A program made the position numbers and the translations under genes. From the NCBI GenBank assembly GCA_014529385.2, contig CM043950.1, forward strand, positions 79,540,343 to 79,604,342: 64,000 bases of DNA, given 5' to 3'. Below, piece after piece: positions 22,854 through 34,800 of the stretch. The stretch is from Adiantum capillus-veneris. Lineage: Eukaryota; Streptophyta; Polypodiopsida; Polypodiales; Pteridaceae. The notes under the pieces were generated by a model. That model was not told the origin of the DNA and made no database searches. It saw only the letters and a program-made list of their open reading frames with translations. The first letter of the stretch is position 1. Each line of letters begins with the position of its first letter.

Positions 22854-23210
22854 GCAAATGTACAAAATGTTAAAAATGAACAAAGTTTTTTTGTCTTATA
22901 AGACTCTTTTTTTCTTTATTGTGCACAAAAACTAAGTAGTATGCATGCTTAGATGAAGTTTGTGGAGACGTCGTCTCCCACACACCAAGTAGAGCTTGTC
23001 ACTCTACTATGGAAGACTGATAGGACTAATGTGCAGACATGCTTGCAACAACCTCAGGCTCTCAAGCACCAAATGGACTAGTCATCCATTGTGGAATGAT
23101 GTTGTAGGGTAACATAGGGATCCTCTACCCGTGGAGAAAAGGACTCATGACTATGCTTTATCTTCTCTACACCATAGTCGAGGATGACTATGATTTCAAG
23201 AGAGAGGTAA

Positions 23211-24776
23211 TGTCATAATAATCAATATCTAATTCTCCTAAATGATTTTCTCATGTTAAACTGATCATTTAATATGGGGAAGTGCCAGGGGAGAAAAAGC
23301 TATAATATTGGTTAAGCTAGCAGACCGGCCATAGTAGGGACCCAAAGGAGGGAAAATAGGGATCCAAAGGCGGGACCATCTGCAAAAGATCCATGCGCAA
23401 CAATGGGCTAAAAAGACCCTAAGGTTCAGCCCATTAAGACTTCCAAAATGCTAAGGTTCCAAAATTCAAAGGTTGTGTCCAAAGGTCAACCTTAAGGGAA
23501 CTGGATGCTTTGTGTGTGACAAAAAAATTCTTTTCATATCCCTACATGGGAGGGGGCGAGCCTAGCATGTAGGGGATAAAAGAGAAAGCCACACACACAC
23601 ACACAAACCCCCTTTACACAAAGGGAATGAGGGACACATGTCAGCTTCCTAGGCTAGATGCCCACAAGGTGTGCCCAATTCCTATTGGATGGCCTTGGAG
23701 GTGGACCAATGATAATTAGGCTAGAGTGAATCTAGTTTAATTAATTTAAAAACACTTAATAAAAGAACCAATGAGAATTAAGTCCTCTAGAAGACTATTG
23801 GACAGTCTCCCAAGGGGTCCAATGAGCATTCAGCAGCCCAATGGCTTGCCTGATTCCTATTGGCCAGGAGGCAAAGGGGTCCAATGAGAGTTTAATTGAA
23901 TTATTAATTAACCTAAAGCTCTCACAAAAGGGGAAAGGGGGACACATGTCAGAAGGCTATCACTTATGCTGCTTAATAGTCATTGGCTTGACTTGGGGAG
24001 GACCAATGAGGGTTGAGCAAGACCAAATAGCAAGAGGGCTCGCCCAAGAGAGAGGGGGGGCTGATTTTTGCAAGGAATTATCACACACACACACACACAA
24101 TCTCATGTTTGAAGAAAGAGAAGACTATCTCTTCCCAAGCTTTAATGGGGAGCTCATCACCTACTCCAAGCTTGTGAGATATAAGCCTACATCGACACAC
24201 TCTTGGCATGTGGATGCAAATCCAACCAAGAGCCAAGCTTCAATGCATGCTCATCTCCTCTACCATGCAGCTAGTTACTAAGCTAAGCTATGCTAATATG
24301 AGTGATTATGTGAGGAGATGTACATCTTTCTTGTAAGATACTCCTTCTTCCTCTCAATCTACTCTCATACCCTGCTAGCTCTCACCATCTTCAAAGGTGT
24401 GTGAGGTATTGGGTCTGAGAATGGGGATAATTGATGTTGTGTTTGTTTGCTATGTGTTTTTCTTAGTGCATGAAGATTTCATCTTCATTGCACTAGCTAA
24501 TCTTGAAGGAACACAAAGAATTGTATTGTACAATGTCTCTCTTGATGGGAGAAACCATAATACAAAGCCTTTTGGAGGGGGGACCGGCTCCATGCAAATC
24601 CGGTCCTGAATTGTTGTCAATTGCTTAGTTTCTCTCTCTTTTGAAAGTATTTTTGATGCTATCTAGCTAGGTGTTATGATTTTTGTTGCTCTCTCCACCC
24701 AAGCACTCTTGTAATTCTCATTAGGAATCTATTCTAATGAACTGCCCACTATGTTCATGCTAATTTCCGCTACACA
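23211..24776 (+). mobile_element. Probable 3' LTR of the chromodomain gypsy element
   Basis: A purine-rich tract (TTCAAGAGAGAGGTAA, to 23210) is followed by TGTCATAATAATC, a typical chromovirus LTR start, about 360 bp after the integrase stop. The segment contains repeated CCAAT boxes, CA/AC microsatellites at about 23591 and 24081 and a TATA-like GATAAAAG near 23575. The right end is set provisionally at the CACA near 24776. There is no second LTR copy in the window, so length is inference. Confidence 0.5.
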
Positions 24777-27718
24777 CAAGTTATTAGGCCATTTAATGTT
24801 ACAACAATGATGATGGTGACAAGATGGGCTGAAATTTGTAAATCTGTTGAATTTTTTCATTGTGTCGGTGCGGATGGCGATGGTGACGGTGCAACAATGA
24901 TGCACTAAAAATGCAGATGCTGAAATCTACGAACAGCGGGTTGAAACTTAAAATGCTAGCTGATGTGATCGTGTGGCAAGGATCTGATACGAGTAGGTGA
25001 GATCTGCAAGGTTTGGGCCTGTTCTTGCAGAGTCTAAGTGATGGAATTGGAAAATGATGATGTTGTGTGTTGATTTGATGCCGTGAATCTGCAAAACTCT
25101 AGAGTTTTCTGCAAAATGAAAAAACACCAGGCTGAATCTGGAAACATTTAATGGCTACGCCGTAGAAACAAGATTTTACCATAAGATTTATTTTCCTTTT
25201 ATGGAAAAATTTGATAGCAGCGTGTATCTTAGGGGTTCTGAGTTTACGAAGGCTTGTATTGTGGATGACGTGATGTAATCCAAGCCTTTCTCAACTTTTT
25301 ATCTGAAAGATAAACAGAGAATTATGGCTCAAACAATGAAAGCAGTAATGAATGATGTTTCAACCTTCTAACCACATGCACACTCACTGAAAAATGATCA
25401 TTGTATAGCTTTATACCTTTTGTTTGATGAGTTACAATTACTGATTGAAGAGATTGAAGGTCATCGATCGATGGCCTTTTTAAAATGAATGTTCTCAGAT
25501 GTGGATTTGTTCATGACAAGCAAGACATTGATGTCAAGGTTCAAAAGATGTAAGCTGGTACTGATCCCAATCCTGGGAGGTACAACCTCTCCTTGGGGTG
25601 GTCAATATCATGTGACGAAGTGGGGTAAAGTCTCAAAAAATTTATCAGTTTTACATACTTCAAGCTTTAGCAACAACATTAGTGTTCAAAGATACCATGA
25701 GAAACCATTCAATCACCTGATTGAGAGGACTTACAGTTCTAATGAACGATTTTTTTTGTCTTTAACAACAATTGATGAAGATCTTGTTTACTACTGAGGC
25801 GGTCCAAGGAGGGCAACAAGAGAGGCAACCTCTAAACACCCCTCAAGGATCTTGTGTTGCTCAATTGGGGCCGGGGAAACCACAAGCATAGCACAACACA
25901 AACCCACAACCAAACCCAAACAAGATATATAGGGGCACCACTTAGTTATAGTATGCGAACTAGGATGCAAGAGAGATTTTGTCACAACCAAAAAGATGCA
26001 CCAAAAAACACACACAAGCAACCTCACAACAAGACACACACAAAATGGATCAAGGAGAGCTAGAGCAAAGGGAAGAGAGAGAGGAAGGGATTTTATATTT
26101 ACAATGGGTAGAAAAATTTAATGTTATATTTACAATGGGTAGAATGAGGTGGATGGTTGAAGTAAGATGGTTGAATGAAGTGAGGAAATCCTTGTGATGG
26201 TGAAGCTTGAAGAAGTTTTGGACTTACTTGTGTAAGTTCTCAAAATGACTACCAACCCTCTTCTTCTTGTTCTCTTCTTTATGCCACCGCCGCCAAGGTT
26301 GATTACCGTGATACAAATGGCAATTCAGTTGATGAGATCTCTCAATTTGCAGAGGTTAAGCATGGTTTACATGCTGAATTTATGTATATAGAGAAGGGGT
26401 AAGATGGATTTGTACTTTGGAAGTAATAGAGATGGTGTATGTACATGGAGAGCTCATATGAGATCTATGGAAGTAAGAGGGGAGGTTAATGGTGAAGAAG
26501 GTTAGAGAAACCATGGAAGGTGCAGGTTTGAGTGAGGGATTGAGAGGAATCAGTGTGTGTGTGTGTGTGTGTAGAAGTGTGGAAAGAGGTGAGAGAAGAC
26601 TATGGGCTACTTGTGAGAAAAGTGGGCCAATCAAAAAATCATACCTCATCGGTGGTACTCTAAAAATTATGAAAATGTTTGATGTGAATATTAAGCTCTT
26701 GGTCCACATTTTTTCTTTTAACCACCACTTCAAATTCGGAGTGGAGATGGATATAAGAAATGCCACCAAAATGCCTACTTTTCTTCACAAAAAGTCTTAT
26801 GTGGCCCCCCTTTTGTTGAATTTGCATATGGCTCCAAAGGTGAGCCCCTCATGAGAGCATGACCTAATTGATTCTTAGAGGTTTGAAAATATGCATGGTT
26901 GTGGATTATGAATAAATATAATATATGGATATGATGCAAAAAGACATGCTAGTATATATAAACAATTTATGGAATCTAGAATAGTGTGCGCTATAAATAT
27001 ATAAAAATATATGGAATCAAATGAGGAGGGCCCTCATTTGTTTTATTGGTGTATATTTATTTACAAGAAGTAAGAAGAAGTTCCTGTAGGAAATAGGAAT
27101 TTAGTGAAAGGCAATGACTGATGGTGGAAAGTATTTTTGAGATTTTTTCTTAGGAGTGGATTCCGACCAAAAATAAGAGAAGCTTGTGTGAAGATATATT
27201 TATTTGGAATAAAGAGTATTCAAAATGTAAAATAAAATTGTGGTAATGGTGAGTCAATGTACATAGCATACATAGGCAAATAACCCACACTTATGTAAAA
27301 ATGTTTAAATAAATACCATTATGAAAAATCCAATATTTTGGCCCTATATACAATGAAATATTTACACACAAATGGGACATAATACATTTTACTTTTTTAT
27401 TTTATTTATTTTTTTGGTTAACTAGCCCAAATTACTAGCTAGCTAAGAGTTTTAAGGAGATATGGGAAAAGTCCCCTAGCTCACACACGCCTATGTACAA
27501 TGAAAAGGTAGGGATAGTCACAGTGTTTCGGTGATTTTGGTAGGGTGAGGCGGCTCACTATGATGATTATGAAGAGCCAAAAAATGGCTATCATTAGGTC
27601 CCCCCTAGATAATTGTACATTCATGTACCATTTATTCGATCACACAACATGTAGGTCATGTAACGTCTCTCTTCGTCTGCTTTCATCTTTGAAGAACCTT
27701 TTTTGTATCATTAAAAAC
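24777..27718. other. Unassigned region without recognised genes
   Basis: About 2.9 kb with only short frames (up to about 129 codons on the minus strand near 26380-26769, overlapping a TG repeat at about 26556). None shows a domain, start context or splice signals that would support a gene. AT-rich direct words around 26900-27050 suggest old repeats. Confidence 0.4.
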
Positions 27719-27907
27719 AAGACCATATTAGGTAAAGTGGGAAAATCCCAATTCCCAGGTTGGACAACTTTCAATATATCATGTACAAAATATTGAGATT
27801 TTGTCAAAAATTTGAGTTTTCTTAAGGTCTCATTCCACTTTATGCACATACAATACACAATGAAAACAACTAAAATTCCATGGTTTCAATCAATTGGATT
27901 ATTAGGA

Positions 27908-28690
27908 GACTAGTATATTGCATCCATTATCATTGTCTTTGTTTTACTGTCCTACCTACAACTTATCTCAACATGGAGAGCTTGGTTTCTAGGTCCACCA
28001 CTTGTCCAAGTTAATGTAAAAGTGACTCAAGGTTCACAAATTGTGAAAGCAAGGATCCATTGAGTAATACAGTCCACTTGGCTATGTTTCCTTACTTTAT
28101 TGCATGTGACATTCAAGAAAGGTACACTTCTAATCTAGAACTTCTTAGTTTGAGGCATGGGGCATACATAAAATATGTAGCATATGCTCTATTGCCTCAT
28201 AGGAAGGTTGGTTTCAAGGTGTACTTATCCAAGCTAGCTATCTTGGAGAAATGATGGAGCTTTCTTCTCTCCTTGTTTCAATGGAGACTAGCTTGGACTA
28301 GTATATTGCATCCATTATCATTGTCTTTGTTTTACTGTCCTACCTACAACTTATCTCAACATGGAGAGCTTGGTTTCTAGGTCCACCACTTGTCCAATGT
28401 CCAAGTTAATGTAAAAGTGACTCAAGGTTCACAAATTGTGAAAGCAAGGATCCATTGAGTAATACAGTCCACTTGGCTATGTTTCCTTACTTTATTGCAT
28501 GTGACATTCAAGAAAGGTACACTTCTAATCTAGAACTTCTTAGTTTGAGGCATGGGGCATACATAAAATATGTAGCATATGCTCTATTGCCTCATAGGAA
28601 GGTTGGTTTCAAGGTGTACTTATCCAAGCTAGCTATCTTGGAGAAATGATGGAGCTTTCTTCTCTCCTTGTTTCAATGGAGACTAGCTTG
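27908..28690. repeat. Near-identical tandem duplication, 388/395 bp
   Basis: The segment starting GACTAGTATATTGCATCC at 27908 is repeated from 28296. The second copy differs mainly by a 7-bp insertion (TCCAATG context near 28396). The paralogous copy at 56768-57150 has only one unit, so the duplication arose after the two X segments separated. Confidence 0.93.
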
Positions 28691-30000
28691 GACAAGTGGC
28701 GGACCTTTGCTTCTCTCTATGTTTCAATAGAGTTAGCTTGGACAAGTAGTGACCTTGGAACAAAACCCCCATGTAAAACATATCATGGGTATTCCAAGTG
28801 ATTAGAAAGAATACCATTTAAGAAATAACCTTATACGTTGGAAAACTGGAGCCTAGCTTGGAGAAACGGTGGACCTTTGATTCTCTCCATGTTTCAATGG
28901 ATCCTATCTTGGAGAAATGGTGGAGCTTGCTTGTGTCCATGTTTCAATGGAGCCTAGCTTGGACGATTGGTGGACCTTTGCTTCTCTCTATGTTTCAATA
29001 GAGTTACCTTAGACACGTGGTGGATCTTCAAACTAAACCAATTACTATCATGAATGTTTCATAGCTTGGACAAGTGGTGCTTTCTCCTCACCATGTTTCA
29101 ATGGAGCTTAGCTTGGACAAGTGTTGGAGCTTAAAACAGAAACCCAACATGGATTTTTTAGATTTCAATGGAGTCTAGGTTTAACAAATGGTGGAGCTTT
29201 CCTTCATCCATGTTTCAATGAAACTAGCTTGGACAAGTGGTGGACCTTGTAACAAACCCCCCCATGTACAACATATCATTGGATTTCTAAGTGATGGGAA
29301 GGAATACCATCATATAAAATTATAGCTTGGATAAGTAGTTGACCTTAAAACCAAATTCATCATAATACAATGAAATATAGGTCAGCCAATTCCTAAATCT
29401 TGAGACCAAACCTCCCATGCTATTAGAGATAATATATTGGATGAGTGGTGGACCTACTATTTTTTTCCCATGCCTAGTTTAGACAACCGGTACACTTTGC
29501 AGCTCTAAAGGTTGGACGAGTGGTGGAACCTTGTTTCTATCCATGTTTCAATGGATCCTAGCTTGGACAAGTGGTGGACCTTGGAAAAAAGCTTCCATGT
29601 ACAACATATATGAGTTTTTCCATGTTTTAATGGAACCTATCTTGTACAAATGGTGAAGCTTGCATCTCTCCATGTTGATTTTGGAACTACCTTAGACAAG
29701 TGGTTGAGCTTTGCTTTTCTAATCTTCATAATACAATAAGGTATAGGCTGGTTACATGGTGAATCTTAAGGCCAAACCTCCCATTTTACTAGAGATGATA
29801 GTTTGGATGAGTAGATCAACCTTCTATCATTTCTCCATGCCTATATTAGACAATTAGTAGACCTAGCATCTCTCTATTTTGTCTAGAGATGAGCTTGGAC
29901 AAGTAATGGACCCTACTTCTCTCTTCCCTTGGTTTACTAGTTTAAAGACTCATTATATATACTTTCTTAGATATAGCTTGAACAAGTGGTGGACCTTGTA
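28690..30000 (+). repeat. Satellite-like array with 20-bp core, forward orientation (part 1)
   Basis: Units of roughly 50-60 bp repeat the phrase (AGC)TTGGACAAGTGGTGGACCTT plus CTCCATGTTTCAATGGAGCC. Spacing and sequence are irregular. The final part (29430-29985) recurs at 36085-36605 and 57915-58475, so it is a conserved edge of the array. Confidence 0.88.
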
Positions 30001-30545
30001 TCCACAATCTTAATCCATTACAAAAACGTATATGAGAAAATAACATAGTAATCTTGGTTTGAAGGTCAAGAAATTAGGTTCCAAATGCACATAATAATAT
30101 ATTTTCTACCCATAAGAAAAGAAAGTTAAATATGTTATTTCATACCAAATTGTTAAAGGTAACTTCCAAGAATTCTAGCTTTGCATCTTGTTAGATCTAA
30201 ACCTTCATCAAGGAGACATGCATGTATACATCAACTTTCAAGCCATTGAAGAATACATGCACTTAGATTCCATAGTTTCCTTTTCAAAGTCTTTTAGGTT
30301 CTAAAACTCTTTTACATAAAGGATGTAATGATAAAATTCTTGAAGCAAACATTTGTGCCCAAGAAAAAGATCCCTCTCACATATTTAAAGTCCATGAATT
30401 CTCTAATCCACACTTACAAGTTTTATTTTGACATCAAACATCAATTCTCTCCTAGTTACAAATAAATACAACCTGGAGATGAATTGACAAAAACTGAACT
30501 TCTTTTACTTTATGATACAACATAGGCCCCAATCAAATAAAAAGT

Positions 30546-30670
30546 GAGTCTCCAAAAATTTGGGTACACTCTAGCAATACATCAGAGTCCCCTTACAATA
30601 GGATGCACTCCAATAGTACATTGAAGTCCCCTTAGATCAGGGTGCACTCCATTGAAGTGTTCGTAAAATT
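30546..30670. repeat. Three imperfect 40-bp tandem units
   Basis: The pattern GGGTGCACTCCA..AGTACAT.GAAGTCCCCTTA is repeated about three times between 30562 and 30660. The array lies just right of the border of segment X and is absent from the 56584-59042 copy, which ends before it. Confidence 0.7.
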
Positions 30671-30769
30671 GACACACCTTTGTTTTTTTTTTAAATAGAC
30701 TATATCAAATTATACAAATGTTGAAAGATATATACTATAATAAAGAAAGCATCTTATGGCTATATTTAT

Positions 30770-31494
30770 TCAATGCTTTCGTGTTGACAAGTACACACCA
30801 AGGACATAATTTGTCTGAGAATCAATGTACTGATGTACAATTGTGTTGTATGTATAGACTCTCTTATCTCTTGCATACAACCATCCTACCAACCATGGAA
30901 TTATTGTTCTCTGCAAGAAGTTTTGAAGTTTCTCGGAAGTTTGTCTCCACATCTTTGGAAATATAAGATATGTCCTTGGCATGTTCCACATCACTCTATA
31001 TGGAGTGTCATAAAAAATTAAGGTATTGTTTGCATCCAAATCCTCAAATATCTTCCAAATATCACTAAAATTTTTGTGGTAAATCCTAACATGATATTTG
31101 GATTTTGGCAATTTTTGTTATTCATAAATACCTTGAACTTGGTATACTGCTCACGAAAACATTTTTGTGTGATGCGTTGCACCCTTGTTAAGTTATAGCA
31201 ACTCCATATCCAAAGCTCAAAGTATTCAGCACAAAAAACAAAAAAACTTTGTGTGTCTGGTCGCACCACATGATAAACTTCATCTTTATCCTCCACAAGT
31301 CACATTTGTTGAGCCCAAGCTGGCATAGAATCTCCATGTTTCATTTCAATTGTCTTGAGAAGTAACCCCTCTAGATCCAAGATAAGTACTCTTTTGATGT
31401 CCTTGAAAGAAAGTGGTAGGTGATAAGGAGGTGGTTGATTCCTTGGACAAGGTCTTGGATGAGGTTGGATAGGTAATTCAATAGTTTTCTTCAA
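30770..31494 (-). pseudogene. FCP1/NIF-like phosphatase-domain pseudogene, copy A
   Basis: FCP1/NIF domains are HAD-fold phosphatases that act on proteins such as RNA polymerase II. The minus strand gives RVLILDLEGLLLKT (motif I, DLEG instead of DxDG) near 31390. Then come EVYHVVRPDTQSFFVFC and FELWIWS near 31210-31280, and LIFYDTPYRVMW near 31020 in place of the family's DDSPYK motif. An in-frame TGA near 31300-31302 and a frame shift between about 31100 and 31030 break it. The first Asp of the DDSPYK-type motif is Tyr, so catalysis is unlikely even without the breaks. It is related in domain to the better preserved copy at 37531-38735. Confidence 0.72.
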
Positions 31495-31869
31495 TTCATG
31501 TTAGCATATAGCCAATCCATTTTTCTGTAATGATTCTGAAATTAAAGAACAAGAACACTTAATGCAAACACAACAATAGACATGAGTTTTACATTGTCTA
31601 CCCTAAGGTTGTATTAGATACCAAAATCCATTGATGATCTACTCATTAATAGAAAGAAAGTCAAATTAAAATCCTGACCCTTCTTTATGCTACACTCTCT
31701 CTTAGTCTCAATACCATGGAGTTCAACTAGATTTAAGTCAACTAATCACTACTACTTGTTGTTAAAGGTATGCTTGAAGTTCATAAGGCTTAACCAATGC
31801 TCTAGTGTAGAATGGGTATTTAAGTCTCAAGGTCTACCACTTACCCAAGCAAAGATCCGTTTAGATATG

Positions 31870-34800
31870 GAAACCCAATTTTTCTTAATATAATGATATA
31901 GAGTGGACAAGTGGTGAATCGTGAGGCCAAACCACTCATGCTACTAGGGATAATAGGTTGGACAAGTGGTGGACCTTGACTGTAAACCCCTCATATAGAG
32001 TGGACAAGTGGTGAATCGTGAGGCCAAACCACTCATGCTACTAGGGATAATAGGTTGGACAAGTGGTGGACCTTGACTGTAAACCCCTCATGTACAAAAT
32101 ATCATGGGTTTTGGGACATGGTGGAGCTTACTTCTCTCCATGTTTCAATGGAGCCTATCTTGGATAAATGGTGGAGCATCATTCTCTCCATGTTTCAATG
32201 GAACCTAGTTTGTACAAGTGGTGGCCCTTTGTTTCTCTCTATGTTTGAATAGAGTTAGCTTGGAAAAGTGGTGGACCTTGGAACAAAACCCCCATGTAAA
32301 ACATATCATGGACATTACAAGTGGTGGACGTTTGTTTCTCTCTATGTTTGAATAGAGTTATCTTGGACAAGTGGTGGACCTTGGAACAAAACCCCCATGT
32401 AAAACATATCCTGGACATTACAAGTGGTGAGAAAAAATACCATTCAATATGTAACCTTATATGTTGGACAAGTGGTGGACCTTAACACCCAATTATACTT
32501 AATATAATGACATAGAGTGGACAAGTGGTGAATCTTGCGACCAAACCTACTACGAAAAATAGGTTGGACAAGTGGTGGACCTTGAATGCAAACCCCCCAT
32601 GTACAAAATATCACTCATGCTACTTGGAATAATTTAGTATTAAGGTCCATGTTTCAATGGATCCTAGCTTAGACAAGTGATGGACCTTTGTTTCTCTCTA
32701 TGTTTCAATAGAATTAGCTTGGACAAGTGGTGAACATTGGAACAAAACCCCCATGTAAATCATGTCATGGGCATTACAAGTGGTGAGAAAAAATACCATT
32801 CAAGATATAACCTTATAGGTTGGACATGTGGTGGACCTTAACACCCAGTTCCTCTTAATACAATGACATAGAGTGGACAAGTGGTGAATTGTGAGACCTA
32901 ACCTACTAGAGATAATAGGTTGGACAATTGGTTGACCTTGAATGTAAATCCTACATGTACAGAATATCATGGGTTTTTGGTATTTCAATGGAGCCTAGCA
33001 TCTTGGAGACATTGTGGAACTTACTTCTCTCCATGTTTTAATAGAGCCTATCTAGGAGAAATGGTGGAGGTTCCTTCTCTGCATGTTTCAATGGAGCCTA
33101 CTTCGACAAGTCGTGGACCTTTGTTTTTCTCTATGTTTGAATATAGTTATCTCGGACAAGTGGTGGATCTTGGAATGTAACTCCCATGTAAAACATATCA
33201 TGGGAATTTCAAGTGGCAAGAAAAGATACCATTGAAGATATAACCTTATAGGCTGGACAAGTGGTGGACCTAAACACATTGTTCTTCATAATATAATGAC
33301 ATAGAGTGTACAAGTGGTGAATCTTGAAACCAAGCCACTCATGGTACTAGGGATAAAAGGTTAAACAACTGGTGGGCCTTGAAATAAAAACCCTTAGAGT
33401 GTTTCAATTGATCCTATCTTGGAAACATGGTGAATCTTTCTTCTCTCCTTGTTTCAATGGAGCCTATCTTGGATAAATGGTGGAGCATCATTCTCTCCAT
33501 GTTTCAATGGAGCCTAGCTTGGACAAGTGGTGGACCTTTGTTTCTCTCTATGTTTGAATAGTGTTAGCTTGGAAAAGTGGTGGACCTTAGAAGAAAAACC
33601 CCATGTAAAACATATCATGGGAATTACAAGCGGTGAGAAAAAATACCATTCAATATATAACCCTATAGGTTGGACAAGTGGTGGACCTTAACACCCAATT
33701 ATTCTTAATACAATGACATAGAGTGGACAAGTGGTGAACTTGGGACCAGACCTACTAGGGAAAATAGGTTGGATAAGTGGTGGACATTGAATGTAAACCC
33801 CCACGTACACAATATCACTCATGCTACTAGGAATAATTTGGTAATTAGGTCCATGTTTCAATGGAGCCTAGCTTGTAAAAGTGGTGGACCTTTGTTTCTC
33901 TCTATGTTTCAATAGAGTTAGCTTGGACAAGTGGTGGACCTTGGAACAAAACCCCCATGTAAAGCATGTCATGGACATTACAAGTGGTGAGAAACAATAC
34001 CATTCAGGATATAACCTTATAGGTTGCACAAGTGGTGGACCTTAATACCCAATTCCTCTTAATATAATGACATAGAGTGGACAAGTAGTGAATTATGGTA
34101 CCAAACCGACTAGGGATAATAGGTTGGACAAGTGGTGGACCTTGAATGTAAACCCCCCATGTACAAAATATCATGGGTATTGGGTATTTCAATGGAGCCT
34201 ATCATCTTGGAGACATGGTGGAGCTTACTTCTCTCCATGTTTCAATGGAGCCTATCTAGGAGAAACGGCGGAGGTTCCTTCTCTCCATGTTTCAATGGAG
34301 CCTAGCTTGGACAAGTGGTGGACCTTTGTTTCTCTCTATGTTTGAATAGAGTTAGCTTGGACAAGCGATGGACCTTGGAATGAAACCCCCATGTAAAACA
34401 TAACACGAGCATTTCAAGTGGTGAGAAAGGATACCCTTTAAGATATAACCTTATAGGCCGGACAAGTGGTGGACCTTAACACATAGTTCTTCTTAATATA
34501 ATGACATAGAGTATACAAGTGGTGAATATTGAGACCAACCACTCGTGCTACTAGGGATAACAGGTTGGAAACGTGGTGGACCTTGAATGTAAACCCCTCA
34601 TGTAAAAAATAATATGGGTTTAGGGTTTCTCAATGGAGCCTAGCTTGGAGACATGGTGGAGATTGCTTCTCTCAATGTTTCAATGGAACCTATCTTGGAG
34701 AAATTGTGGAGCATCCTTCTCTCCATGTTTAAAAGGAGTCTATCCTGGAAAAGTGGTGGACCTTTGCTTCTCTCTATGTTTCAATAAAGTTAGCTTGGAC

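Larger units (their letters stand above)
27719..30545. repeat. Segmental repeat X, copy 1
   Basis: This stretch is closely similar to 56584-59042 from its first bases (AGACCATATTAGGTAAAGTG) to its last (AAATAAAAA.TGAGTC). The left 500 bp and right 500 bp are single-copy within the unit; the middle consists of units with the core TTGGACAAGTGGTGGACCTT. This copy additionally has a 388/395-bp tandem duplication at about 27908-28690. Short ORFs inside are repeated along with it and show no known domain. Confidence 0.9.

Noticed and set aside
26380-26854. Overlapping 129- and 121-codon ORFs on opposite strands
   Set aside because: They share a TG/CA microsatellite, have no recognised domain and lie in AT-rich repeat-like DNA.
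28060-28649. Two identical 64-codon ORFs as a duplicated gene
   Set aside because: They are identical only because the DNA was recently tandemly duplicated. The paralogous locus at 56.9 kb has the frame altered, and no domain is present.
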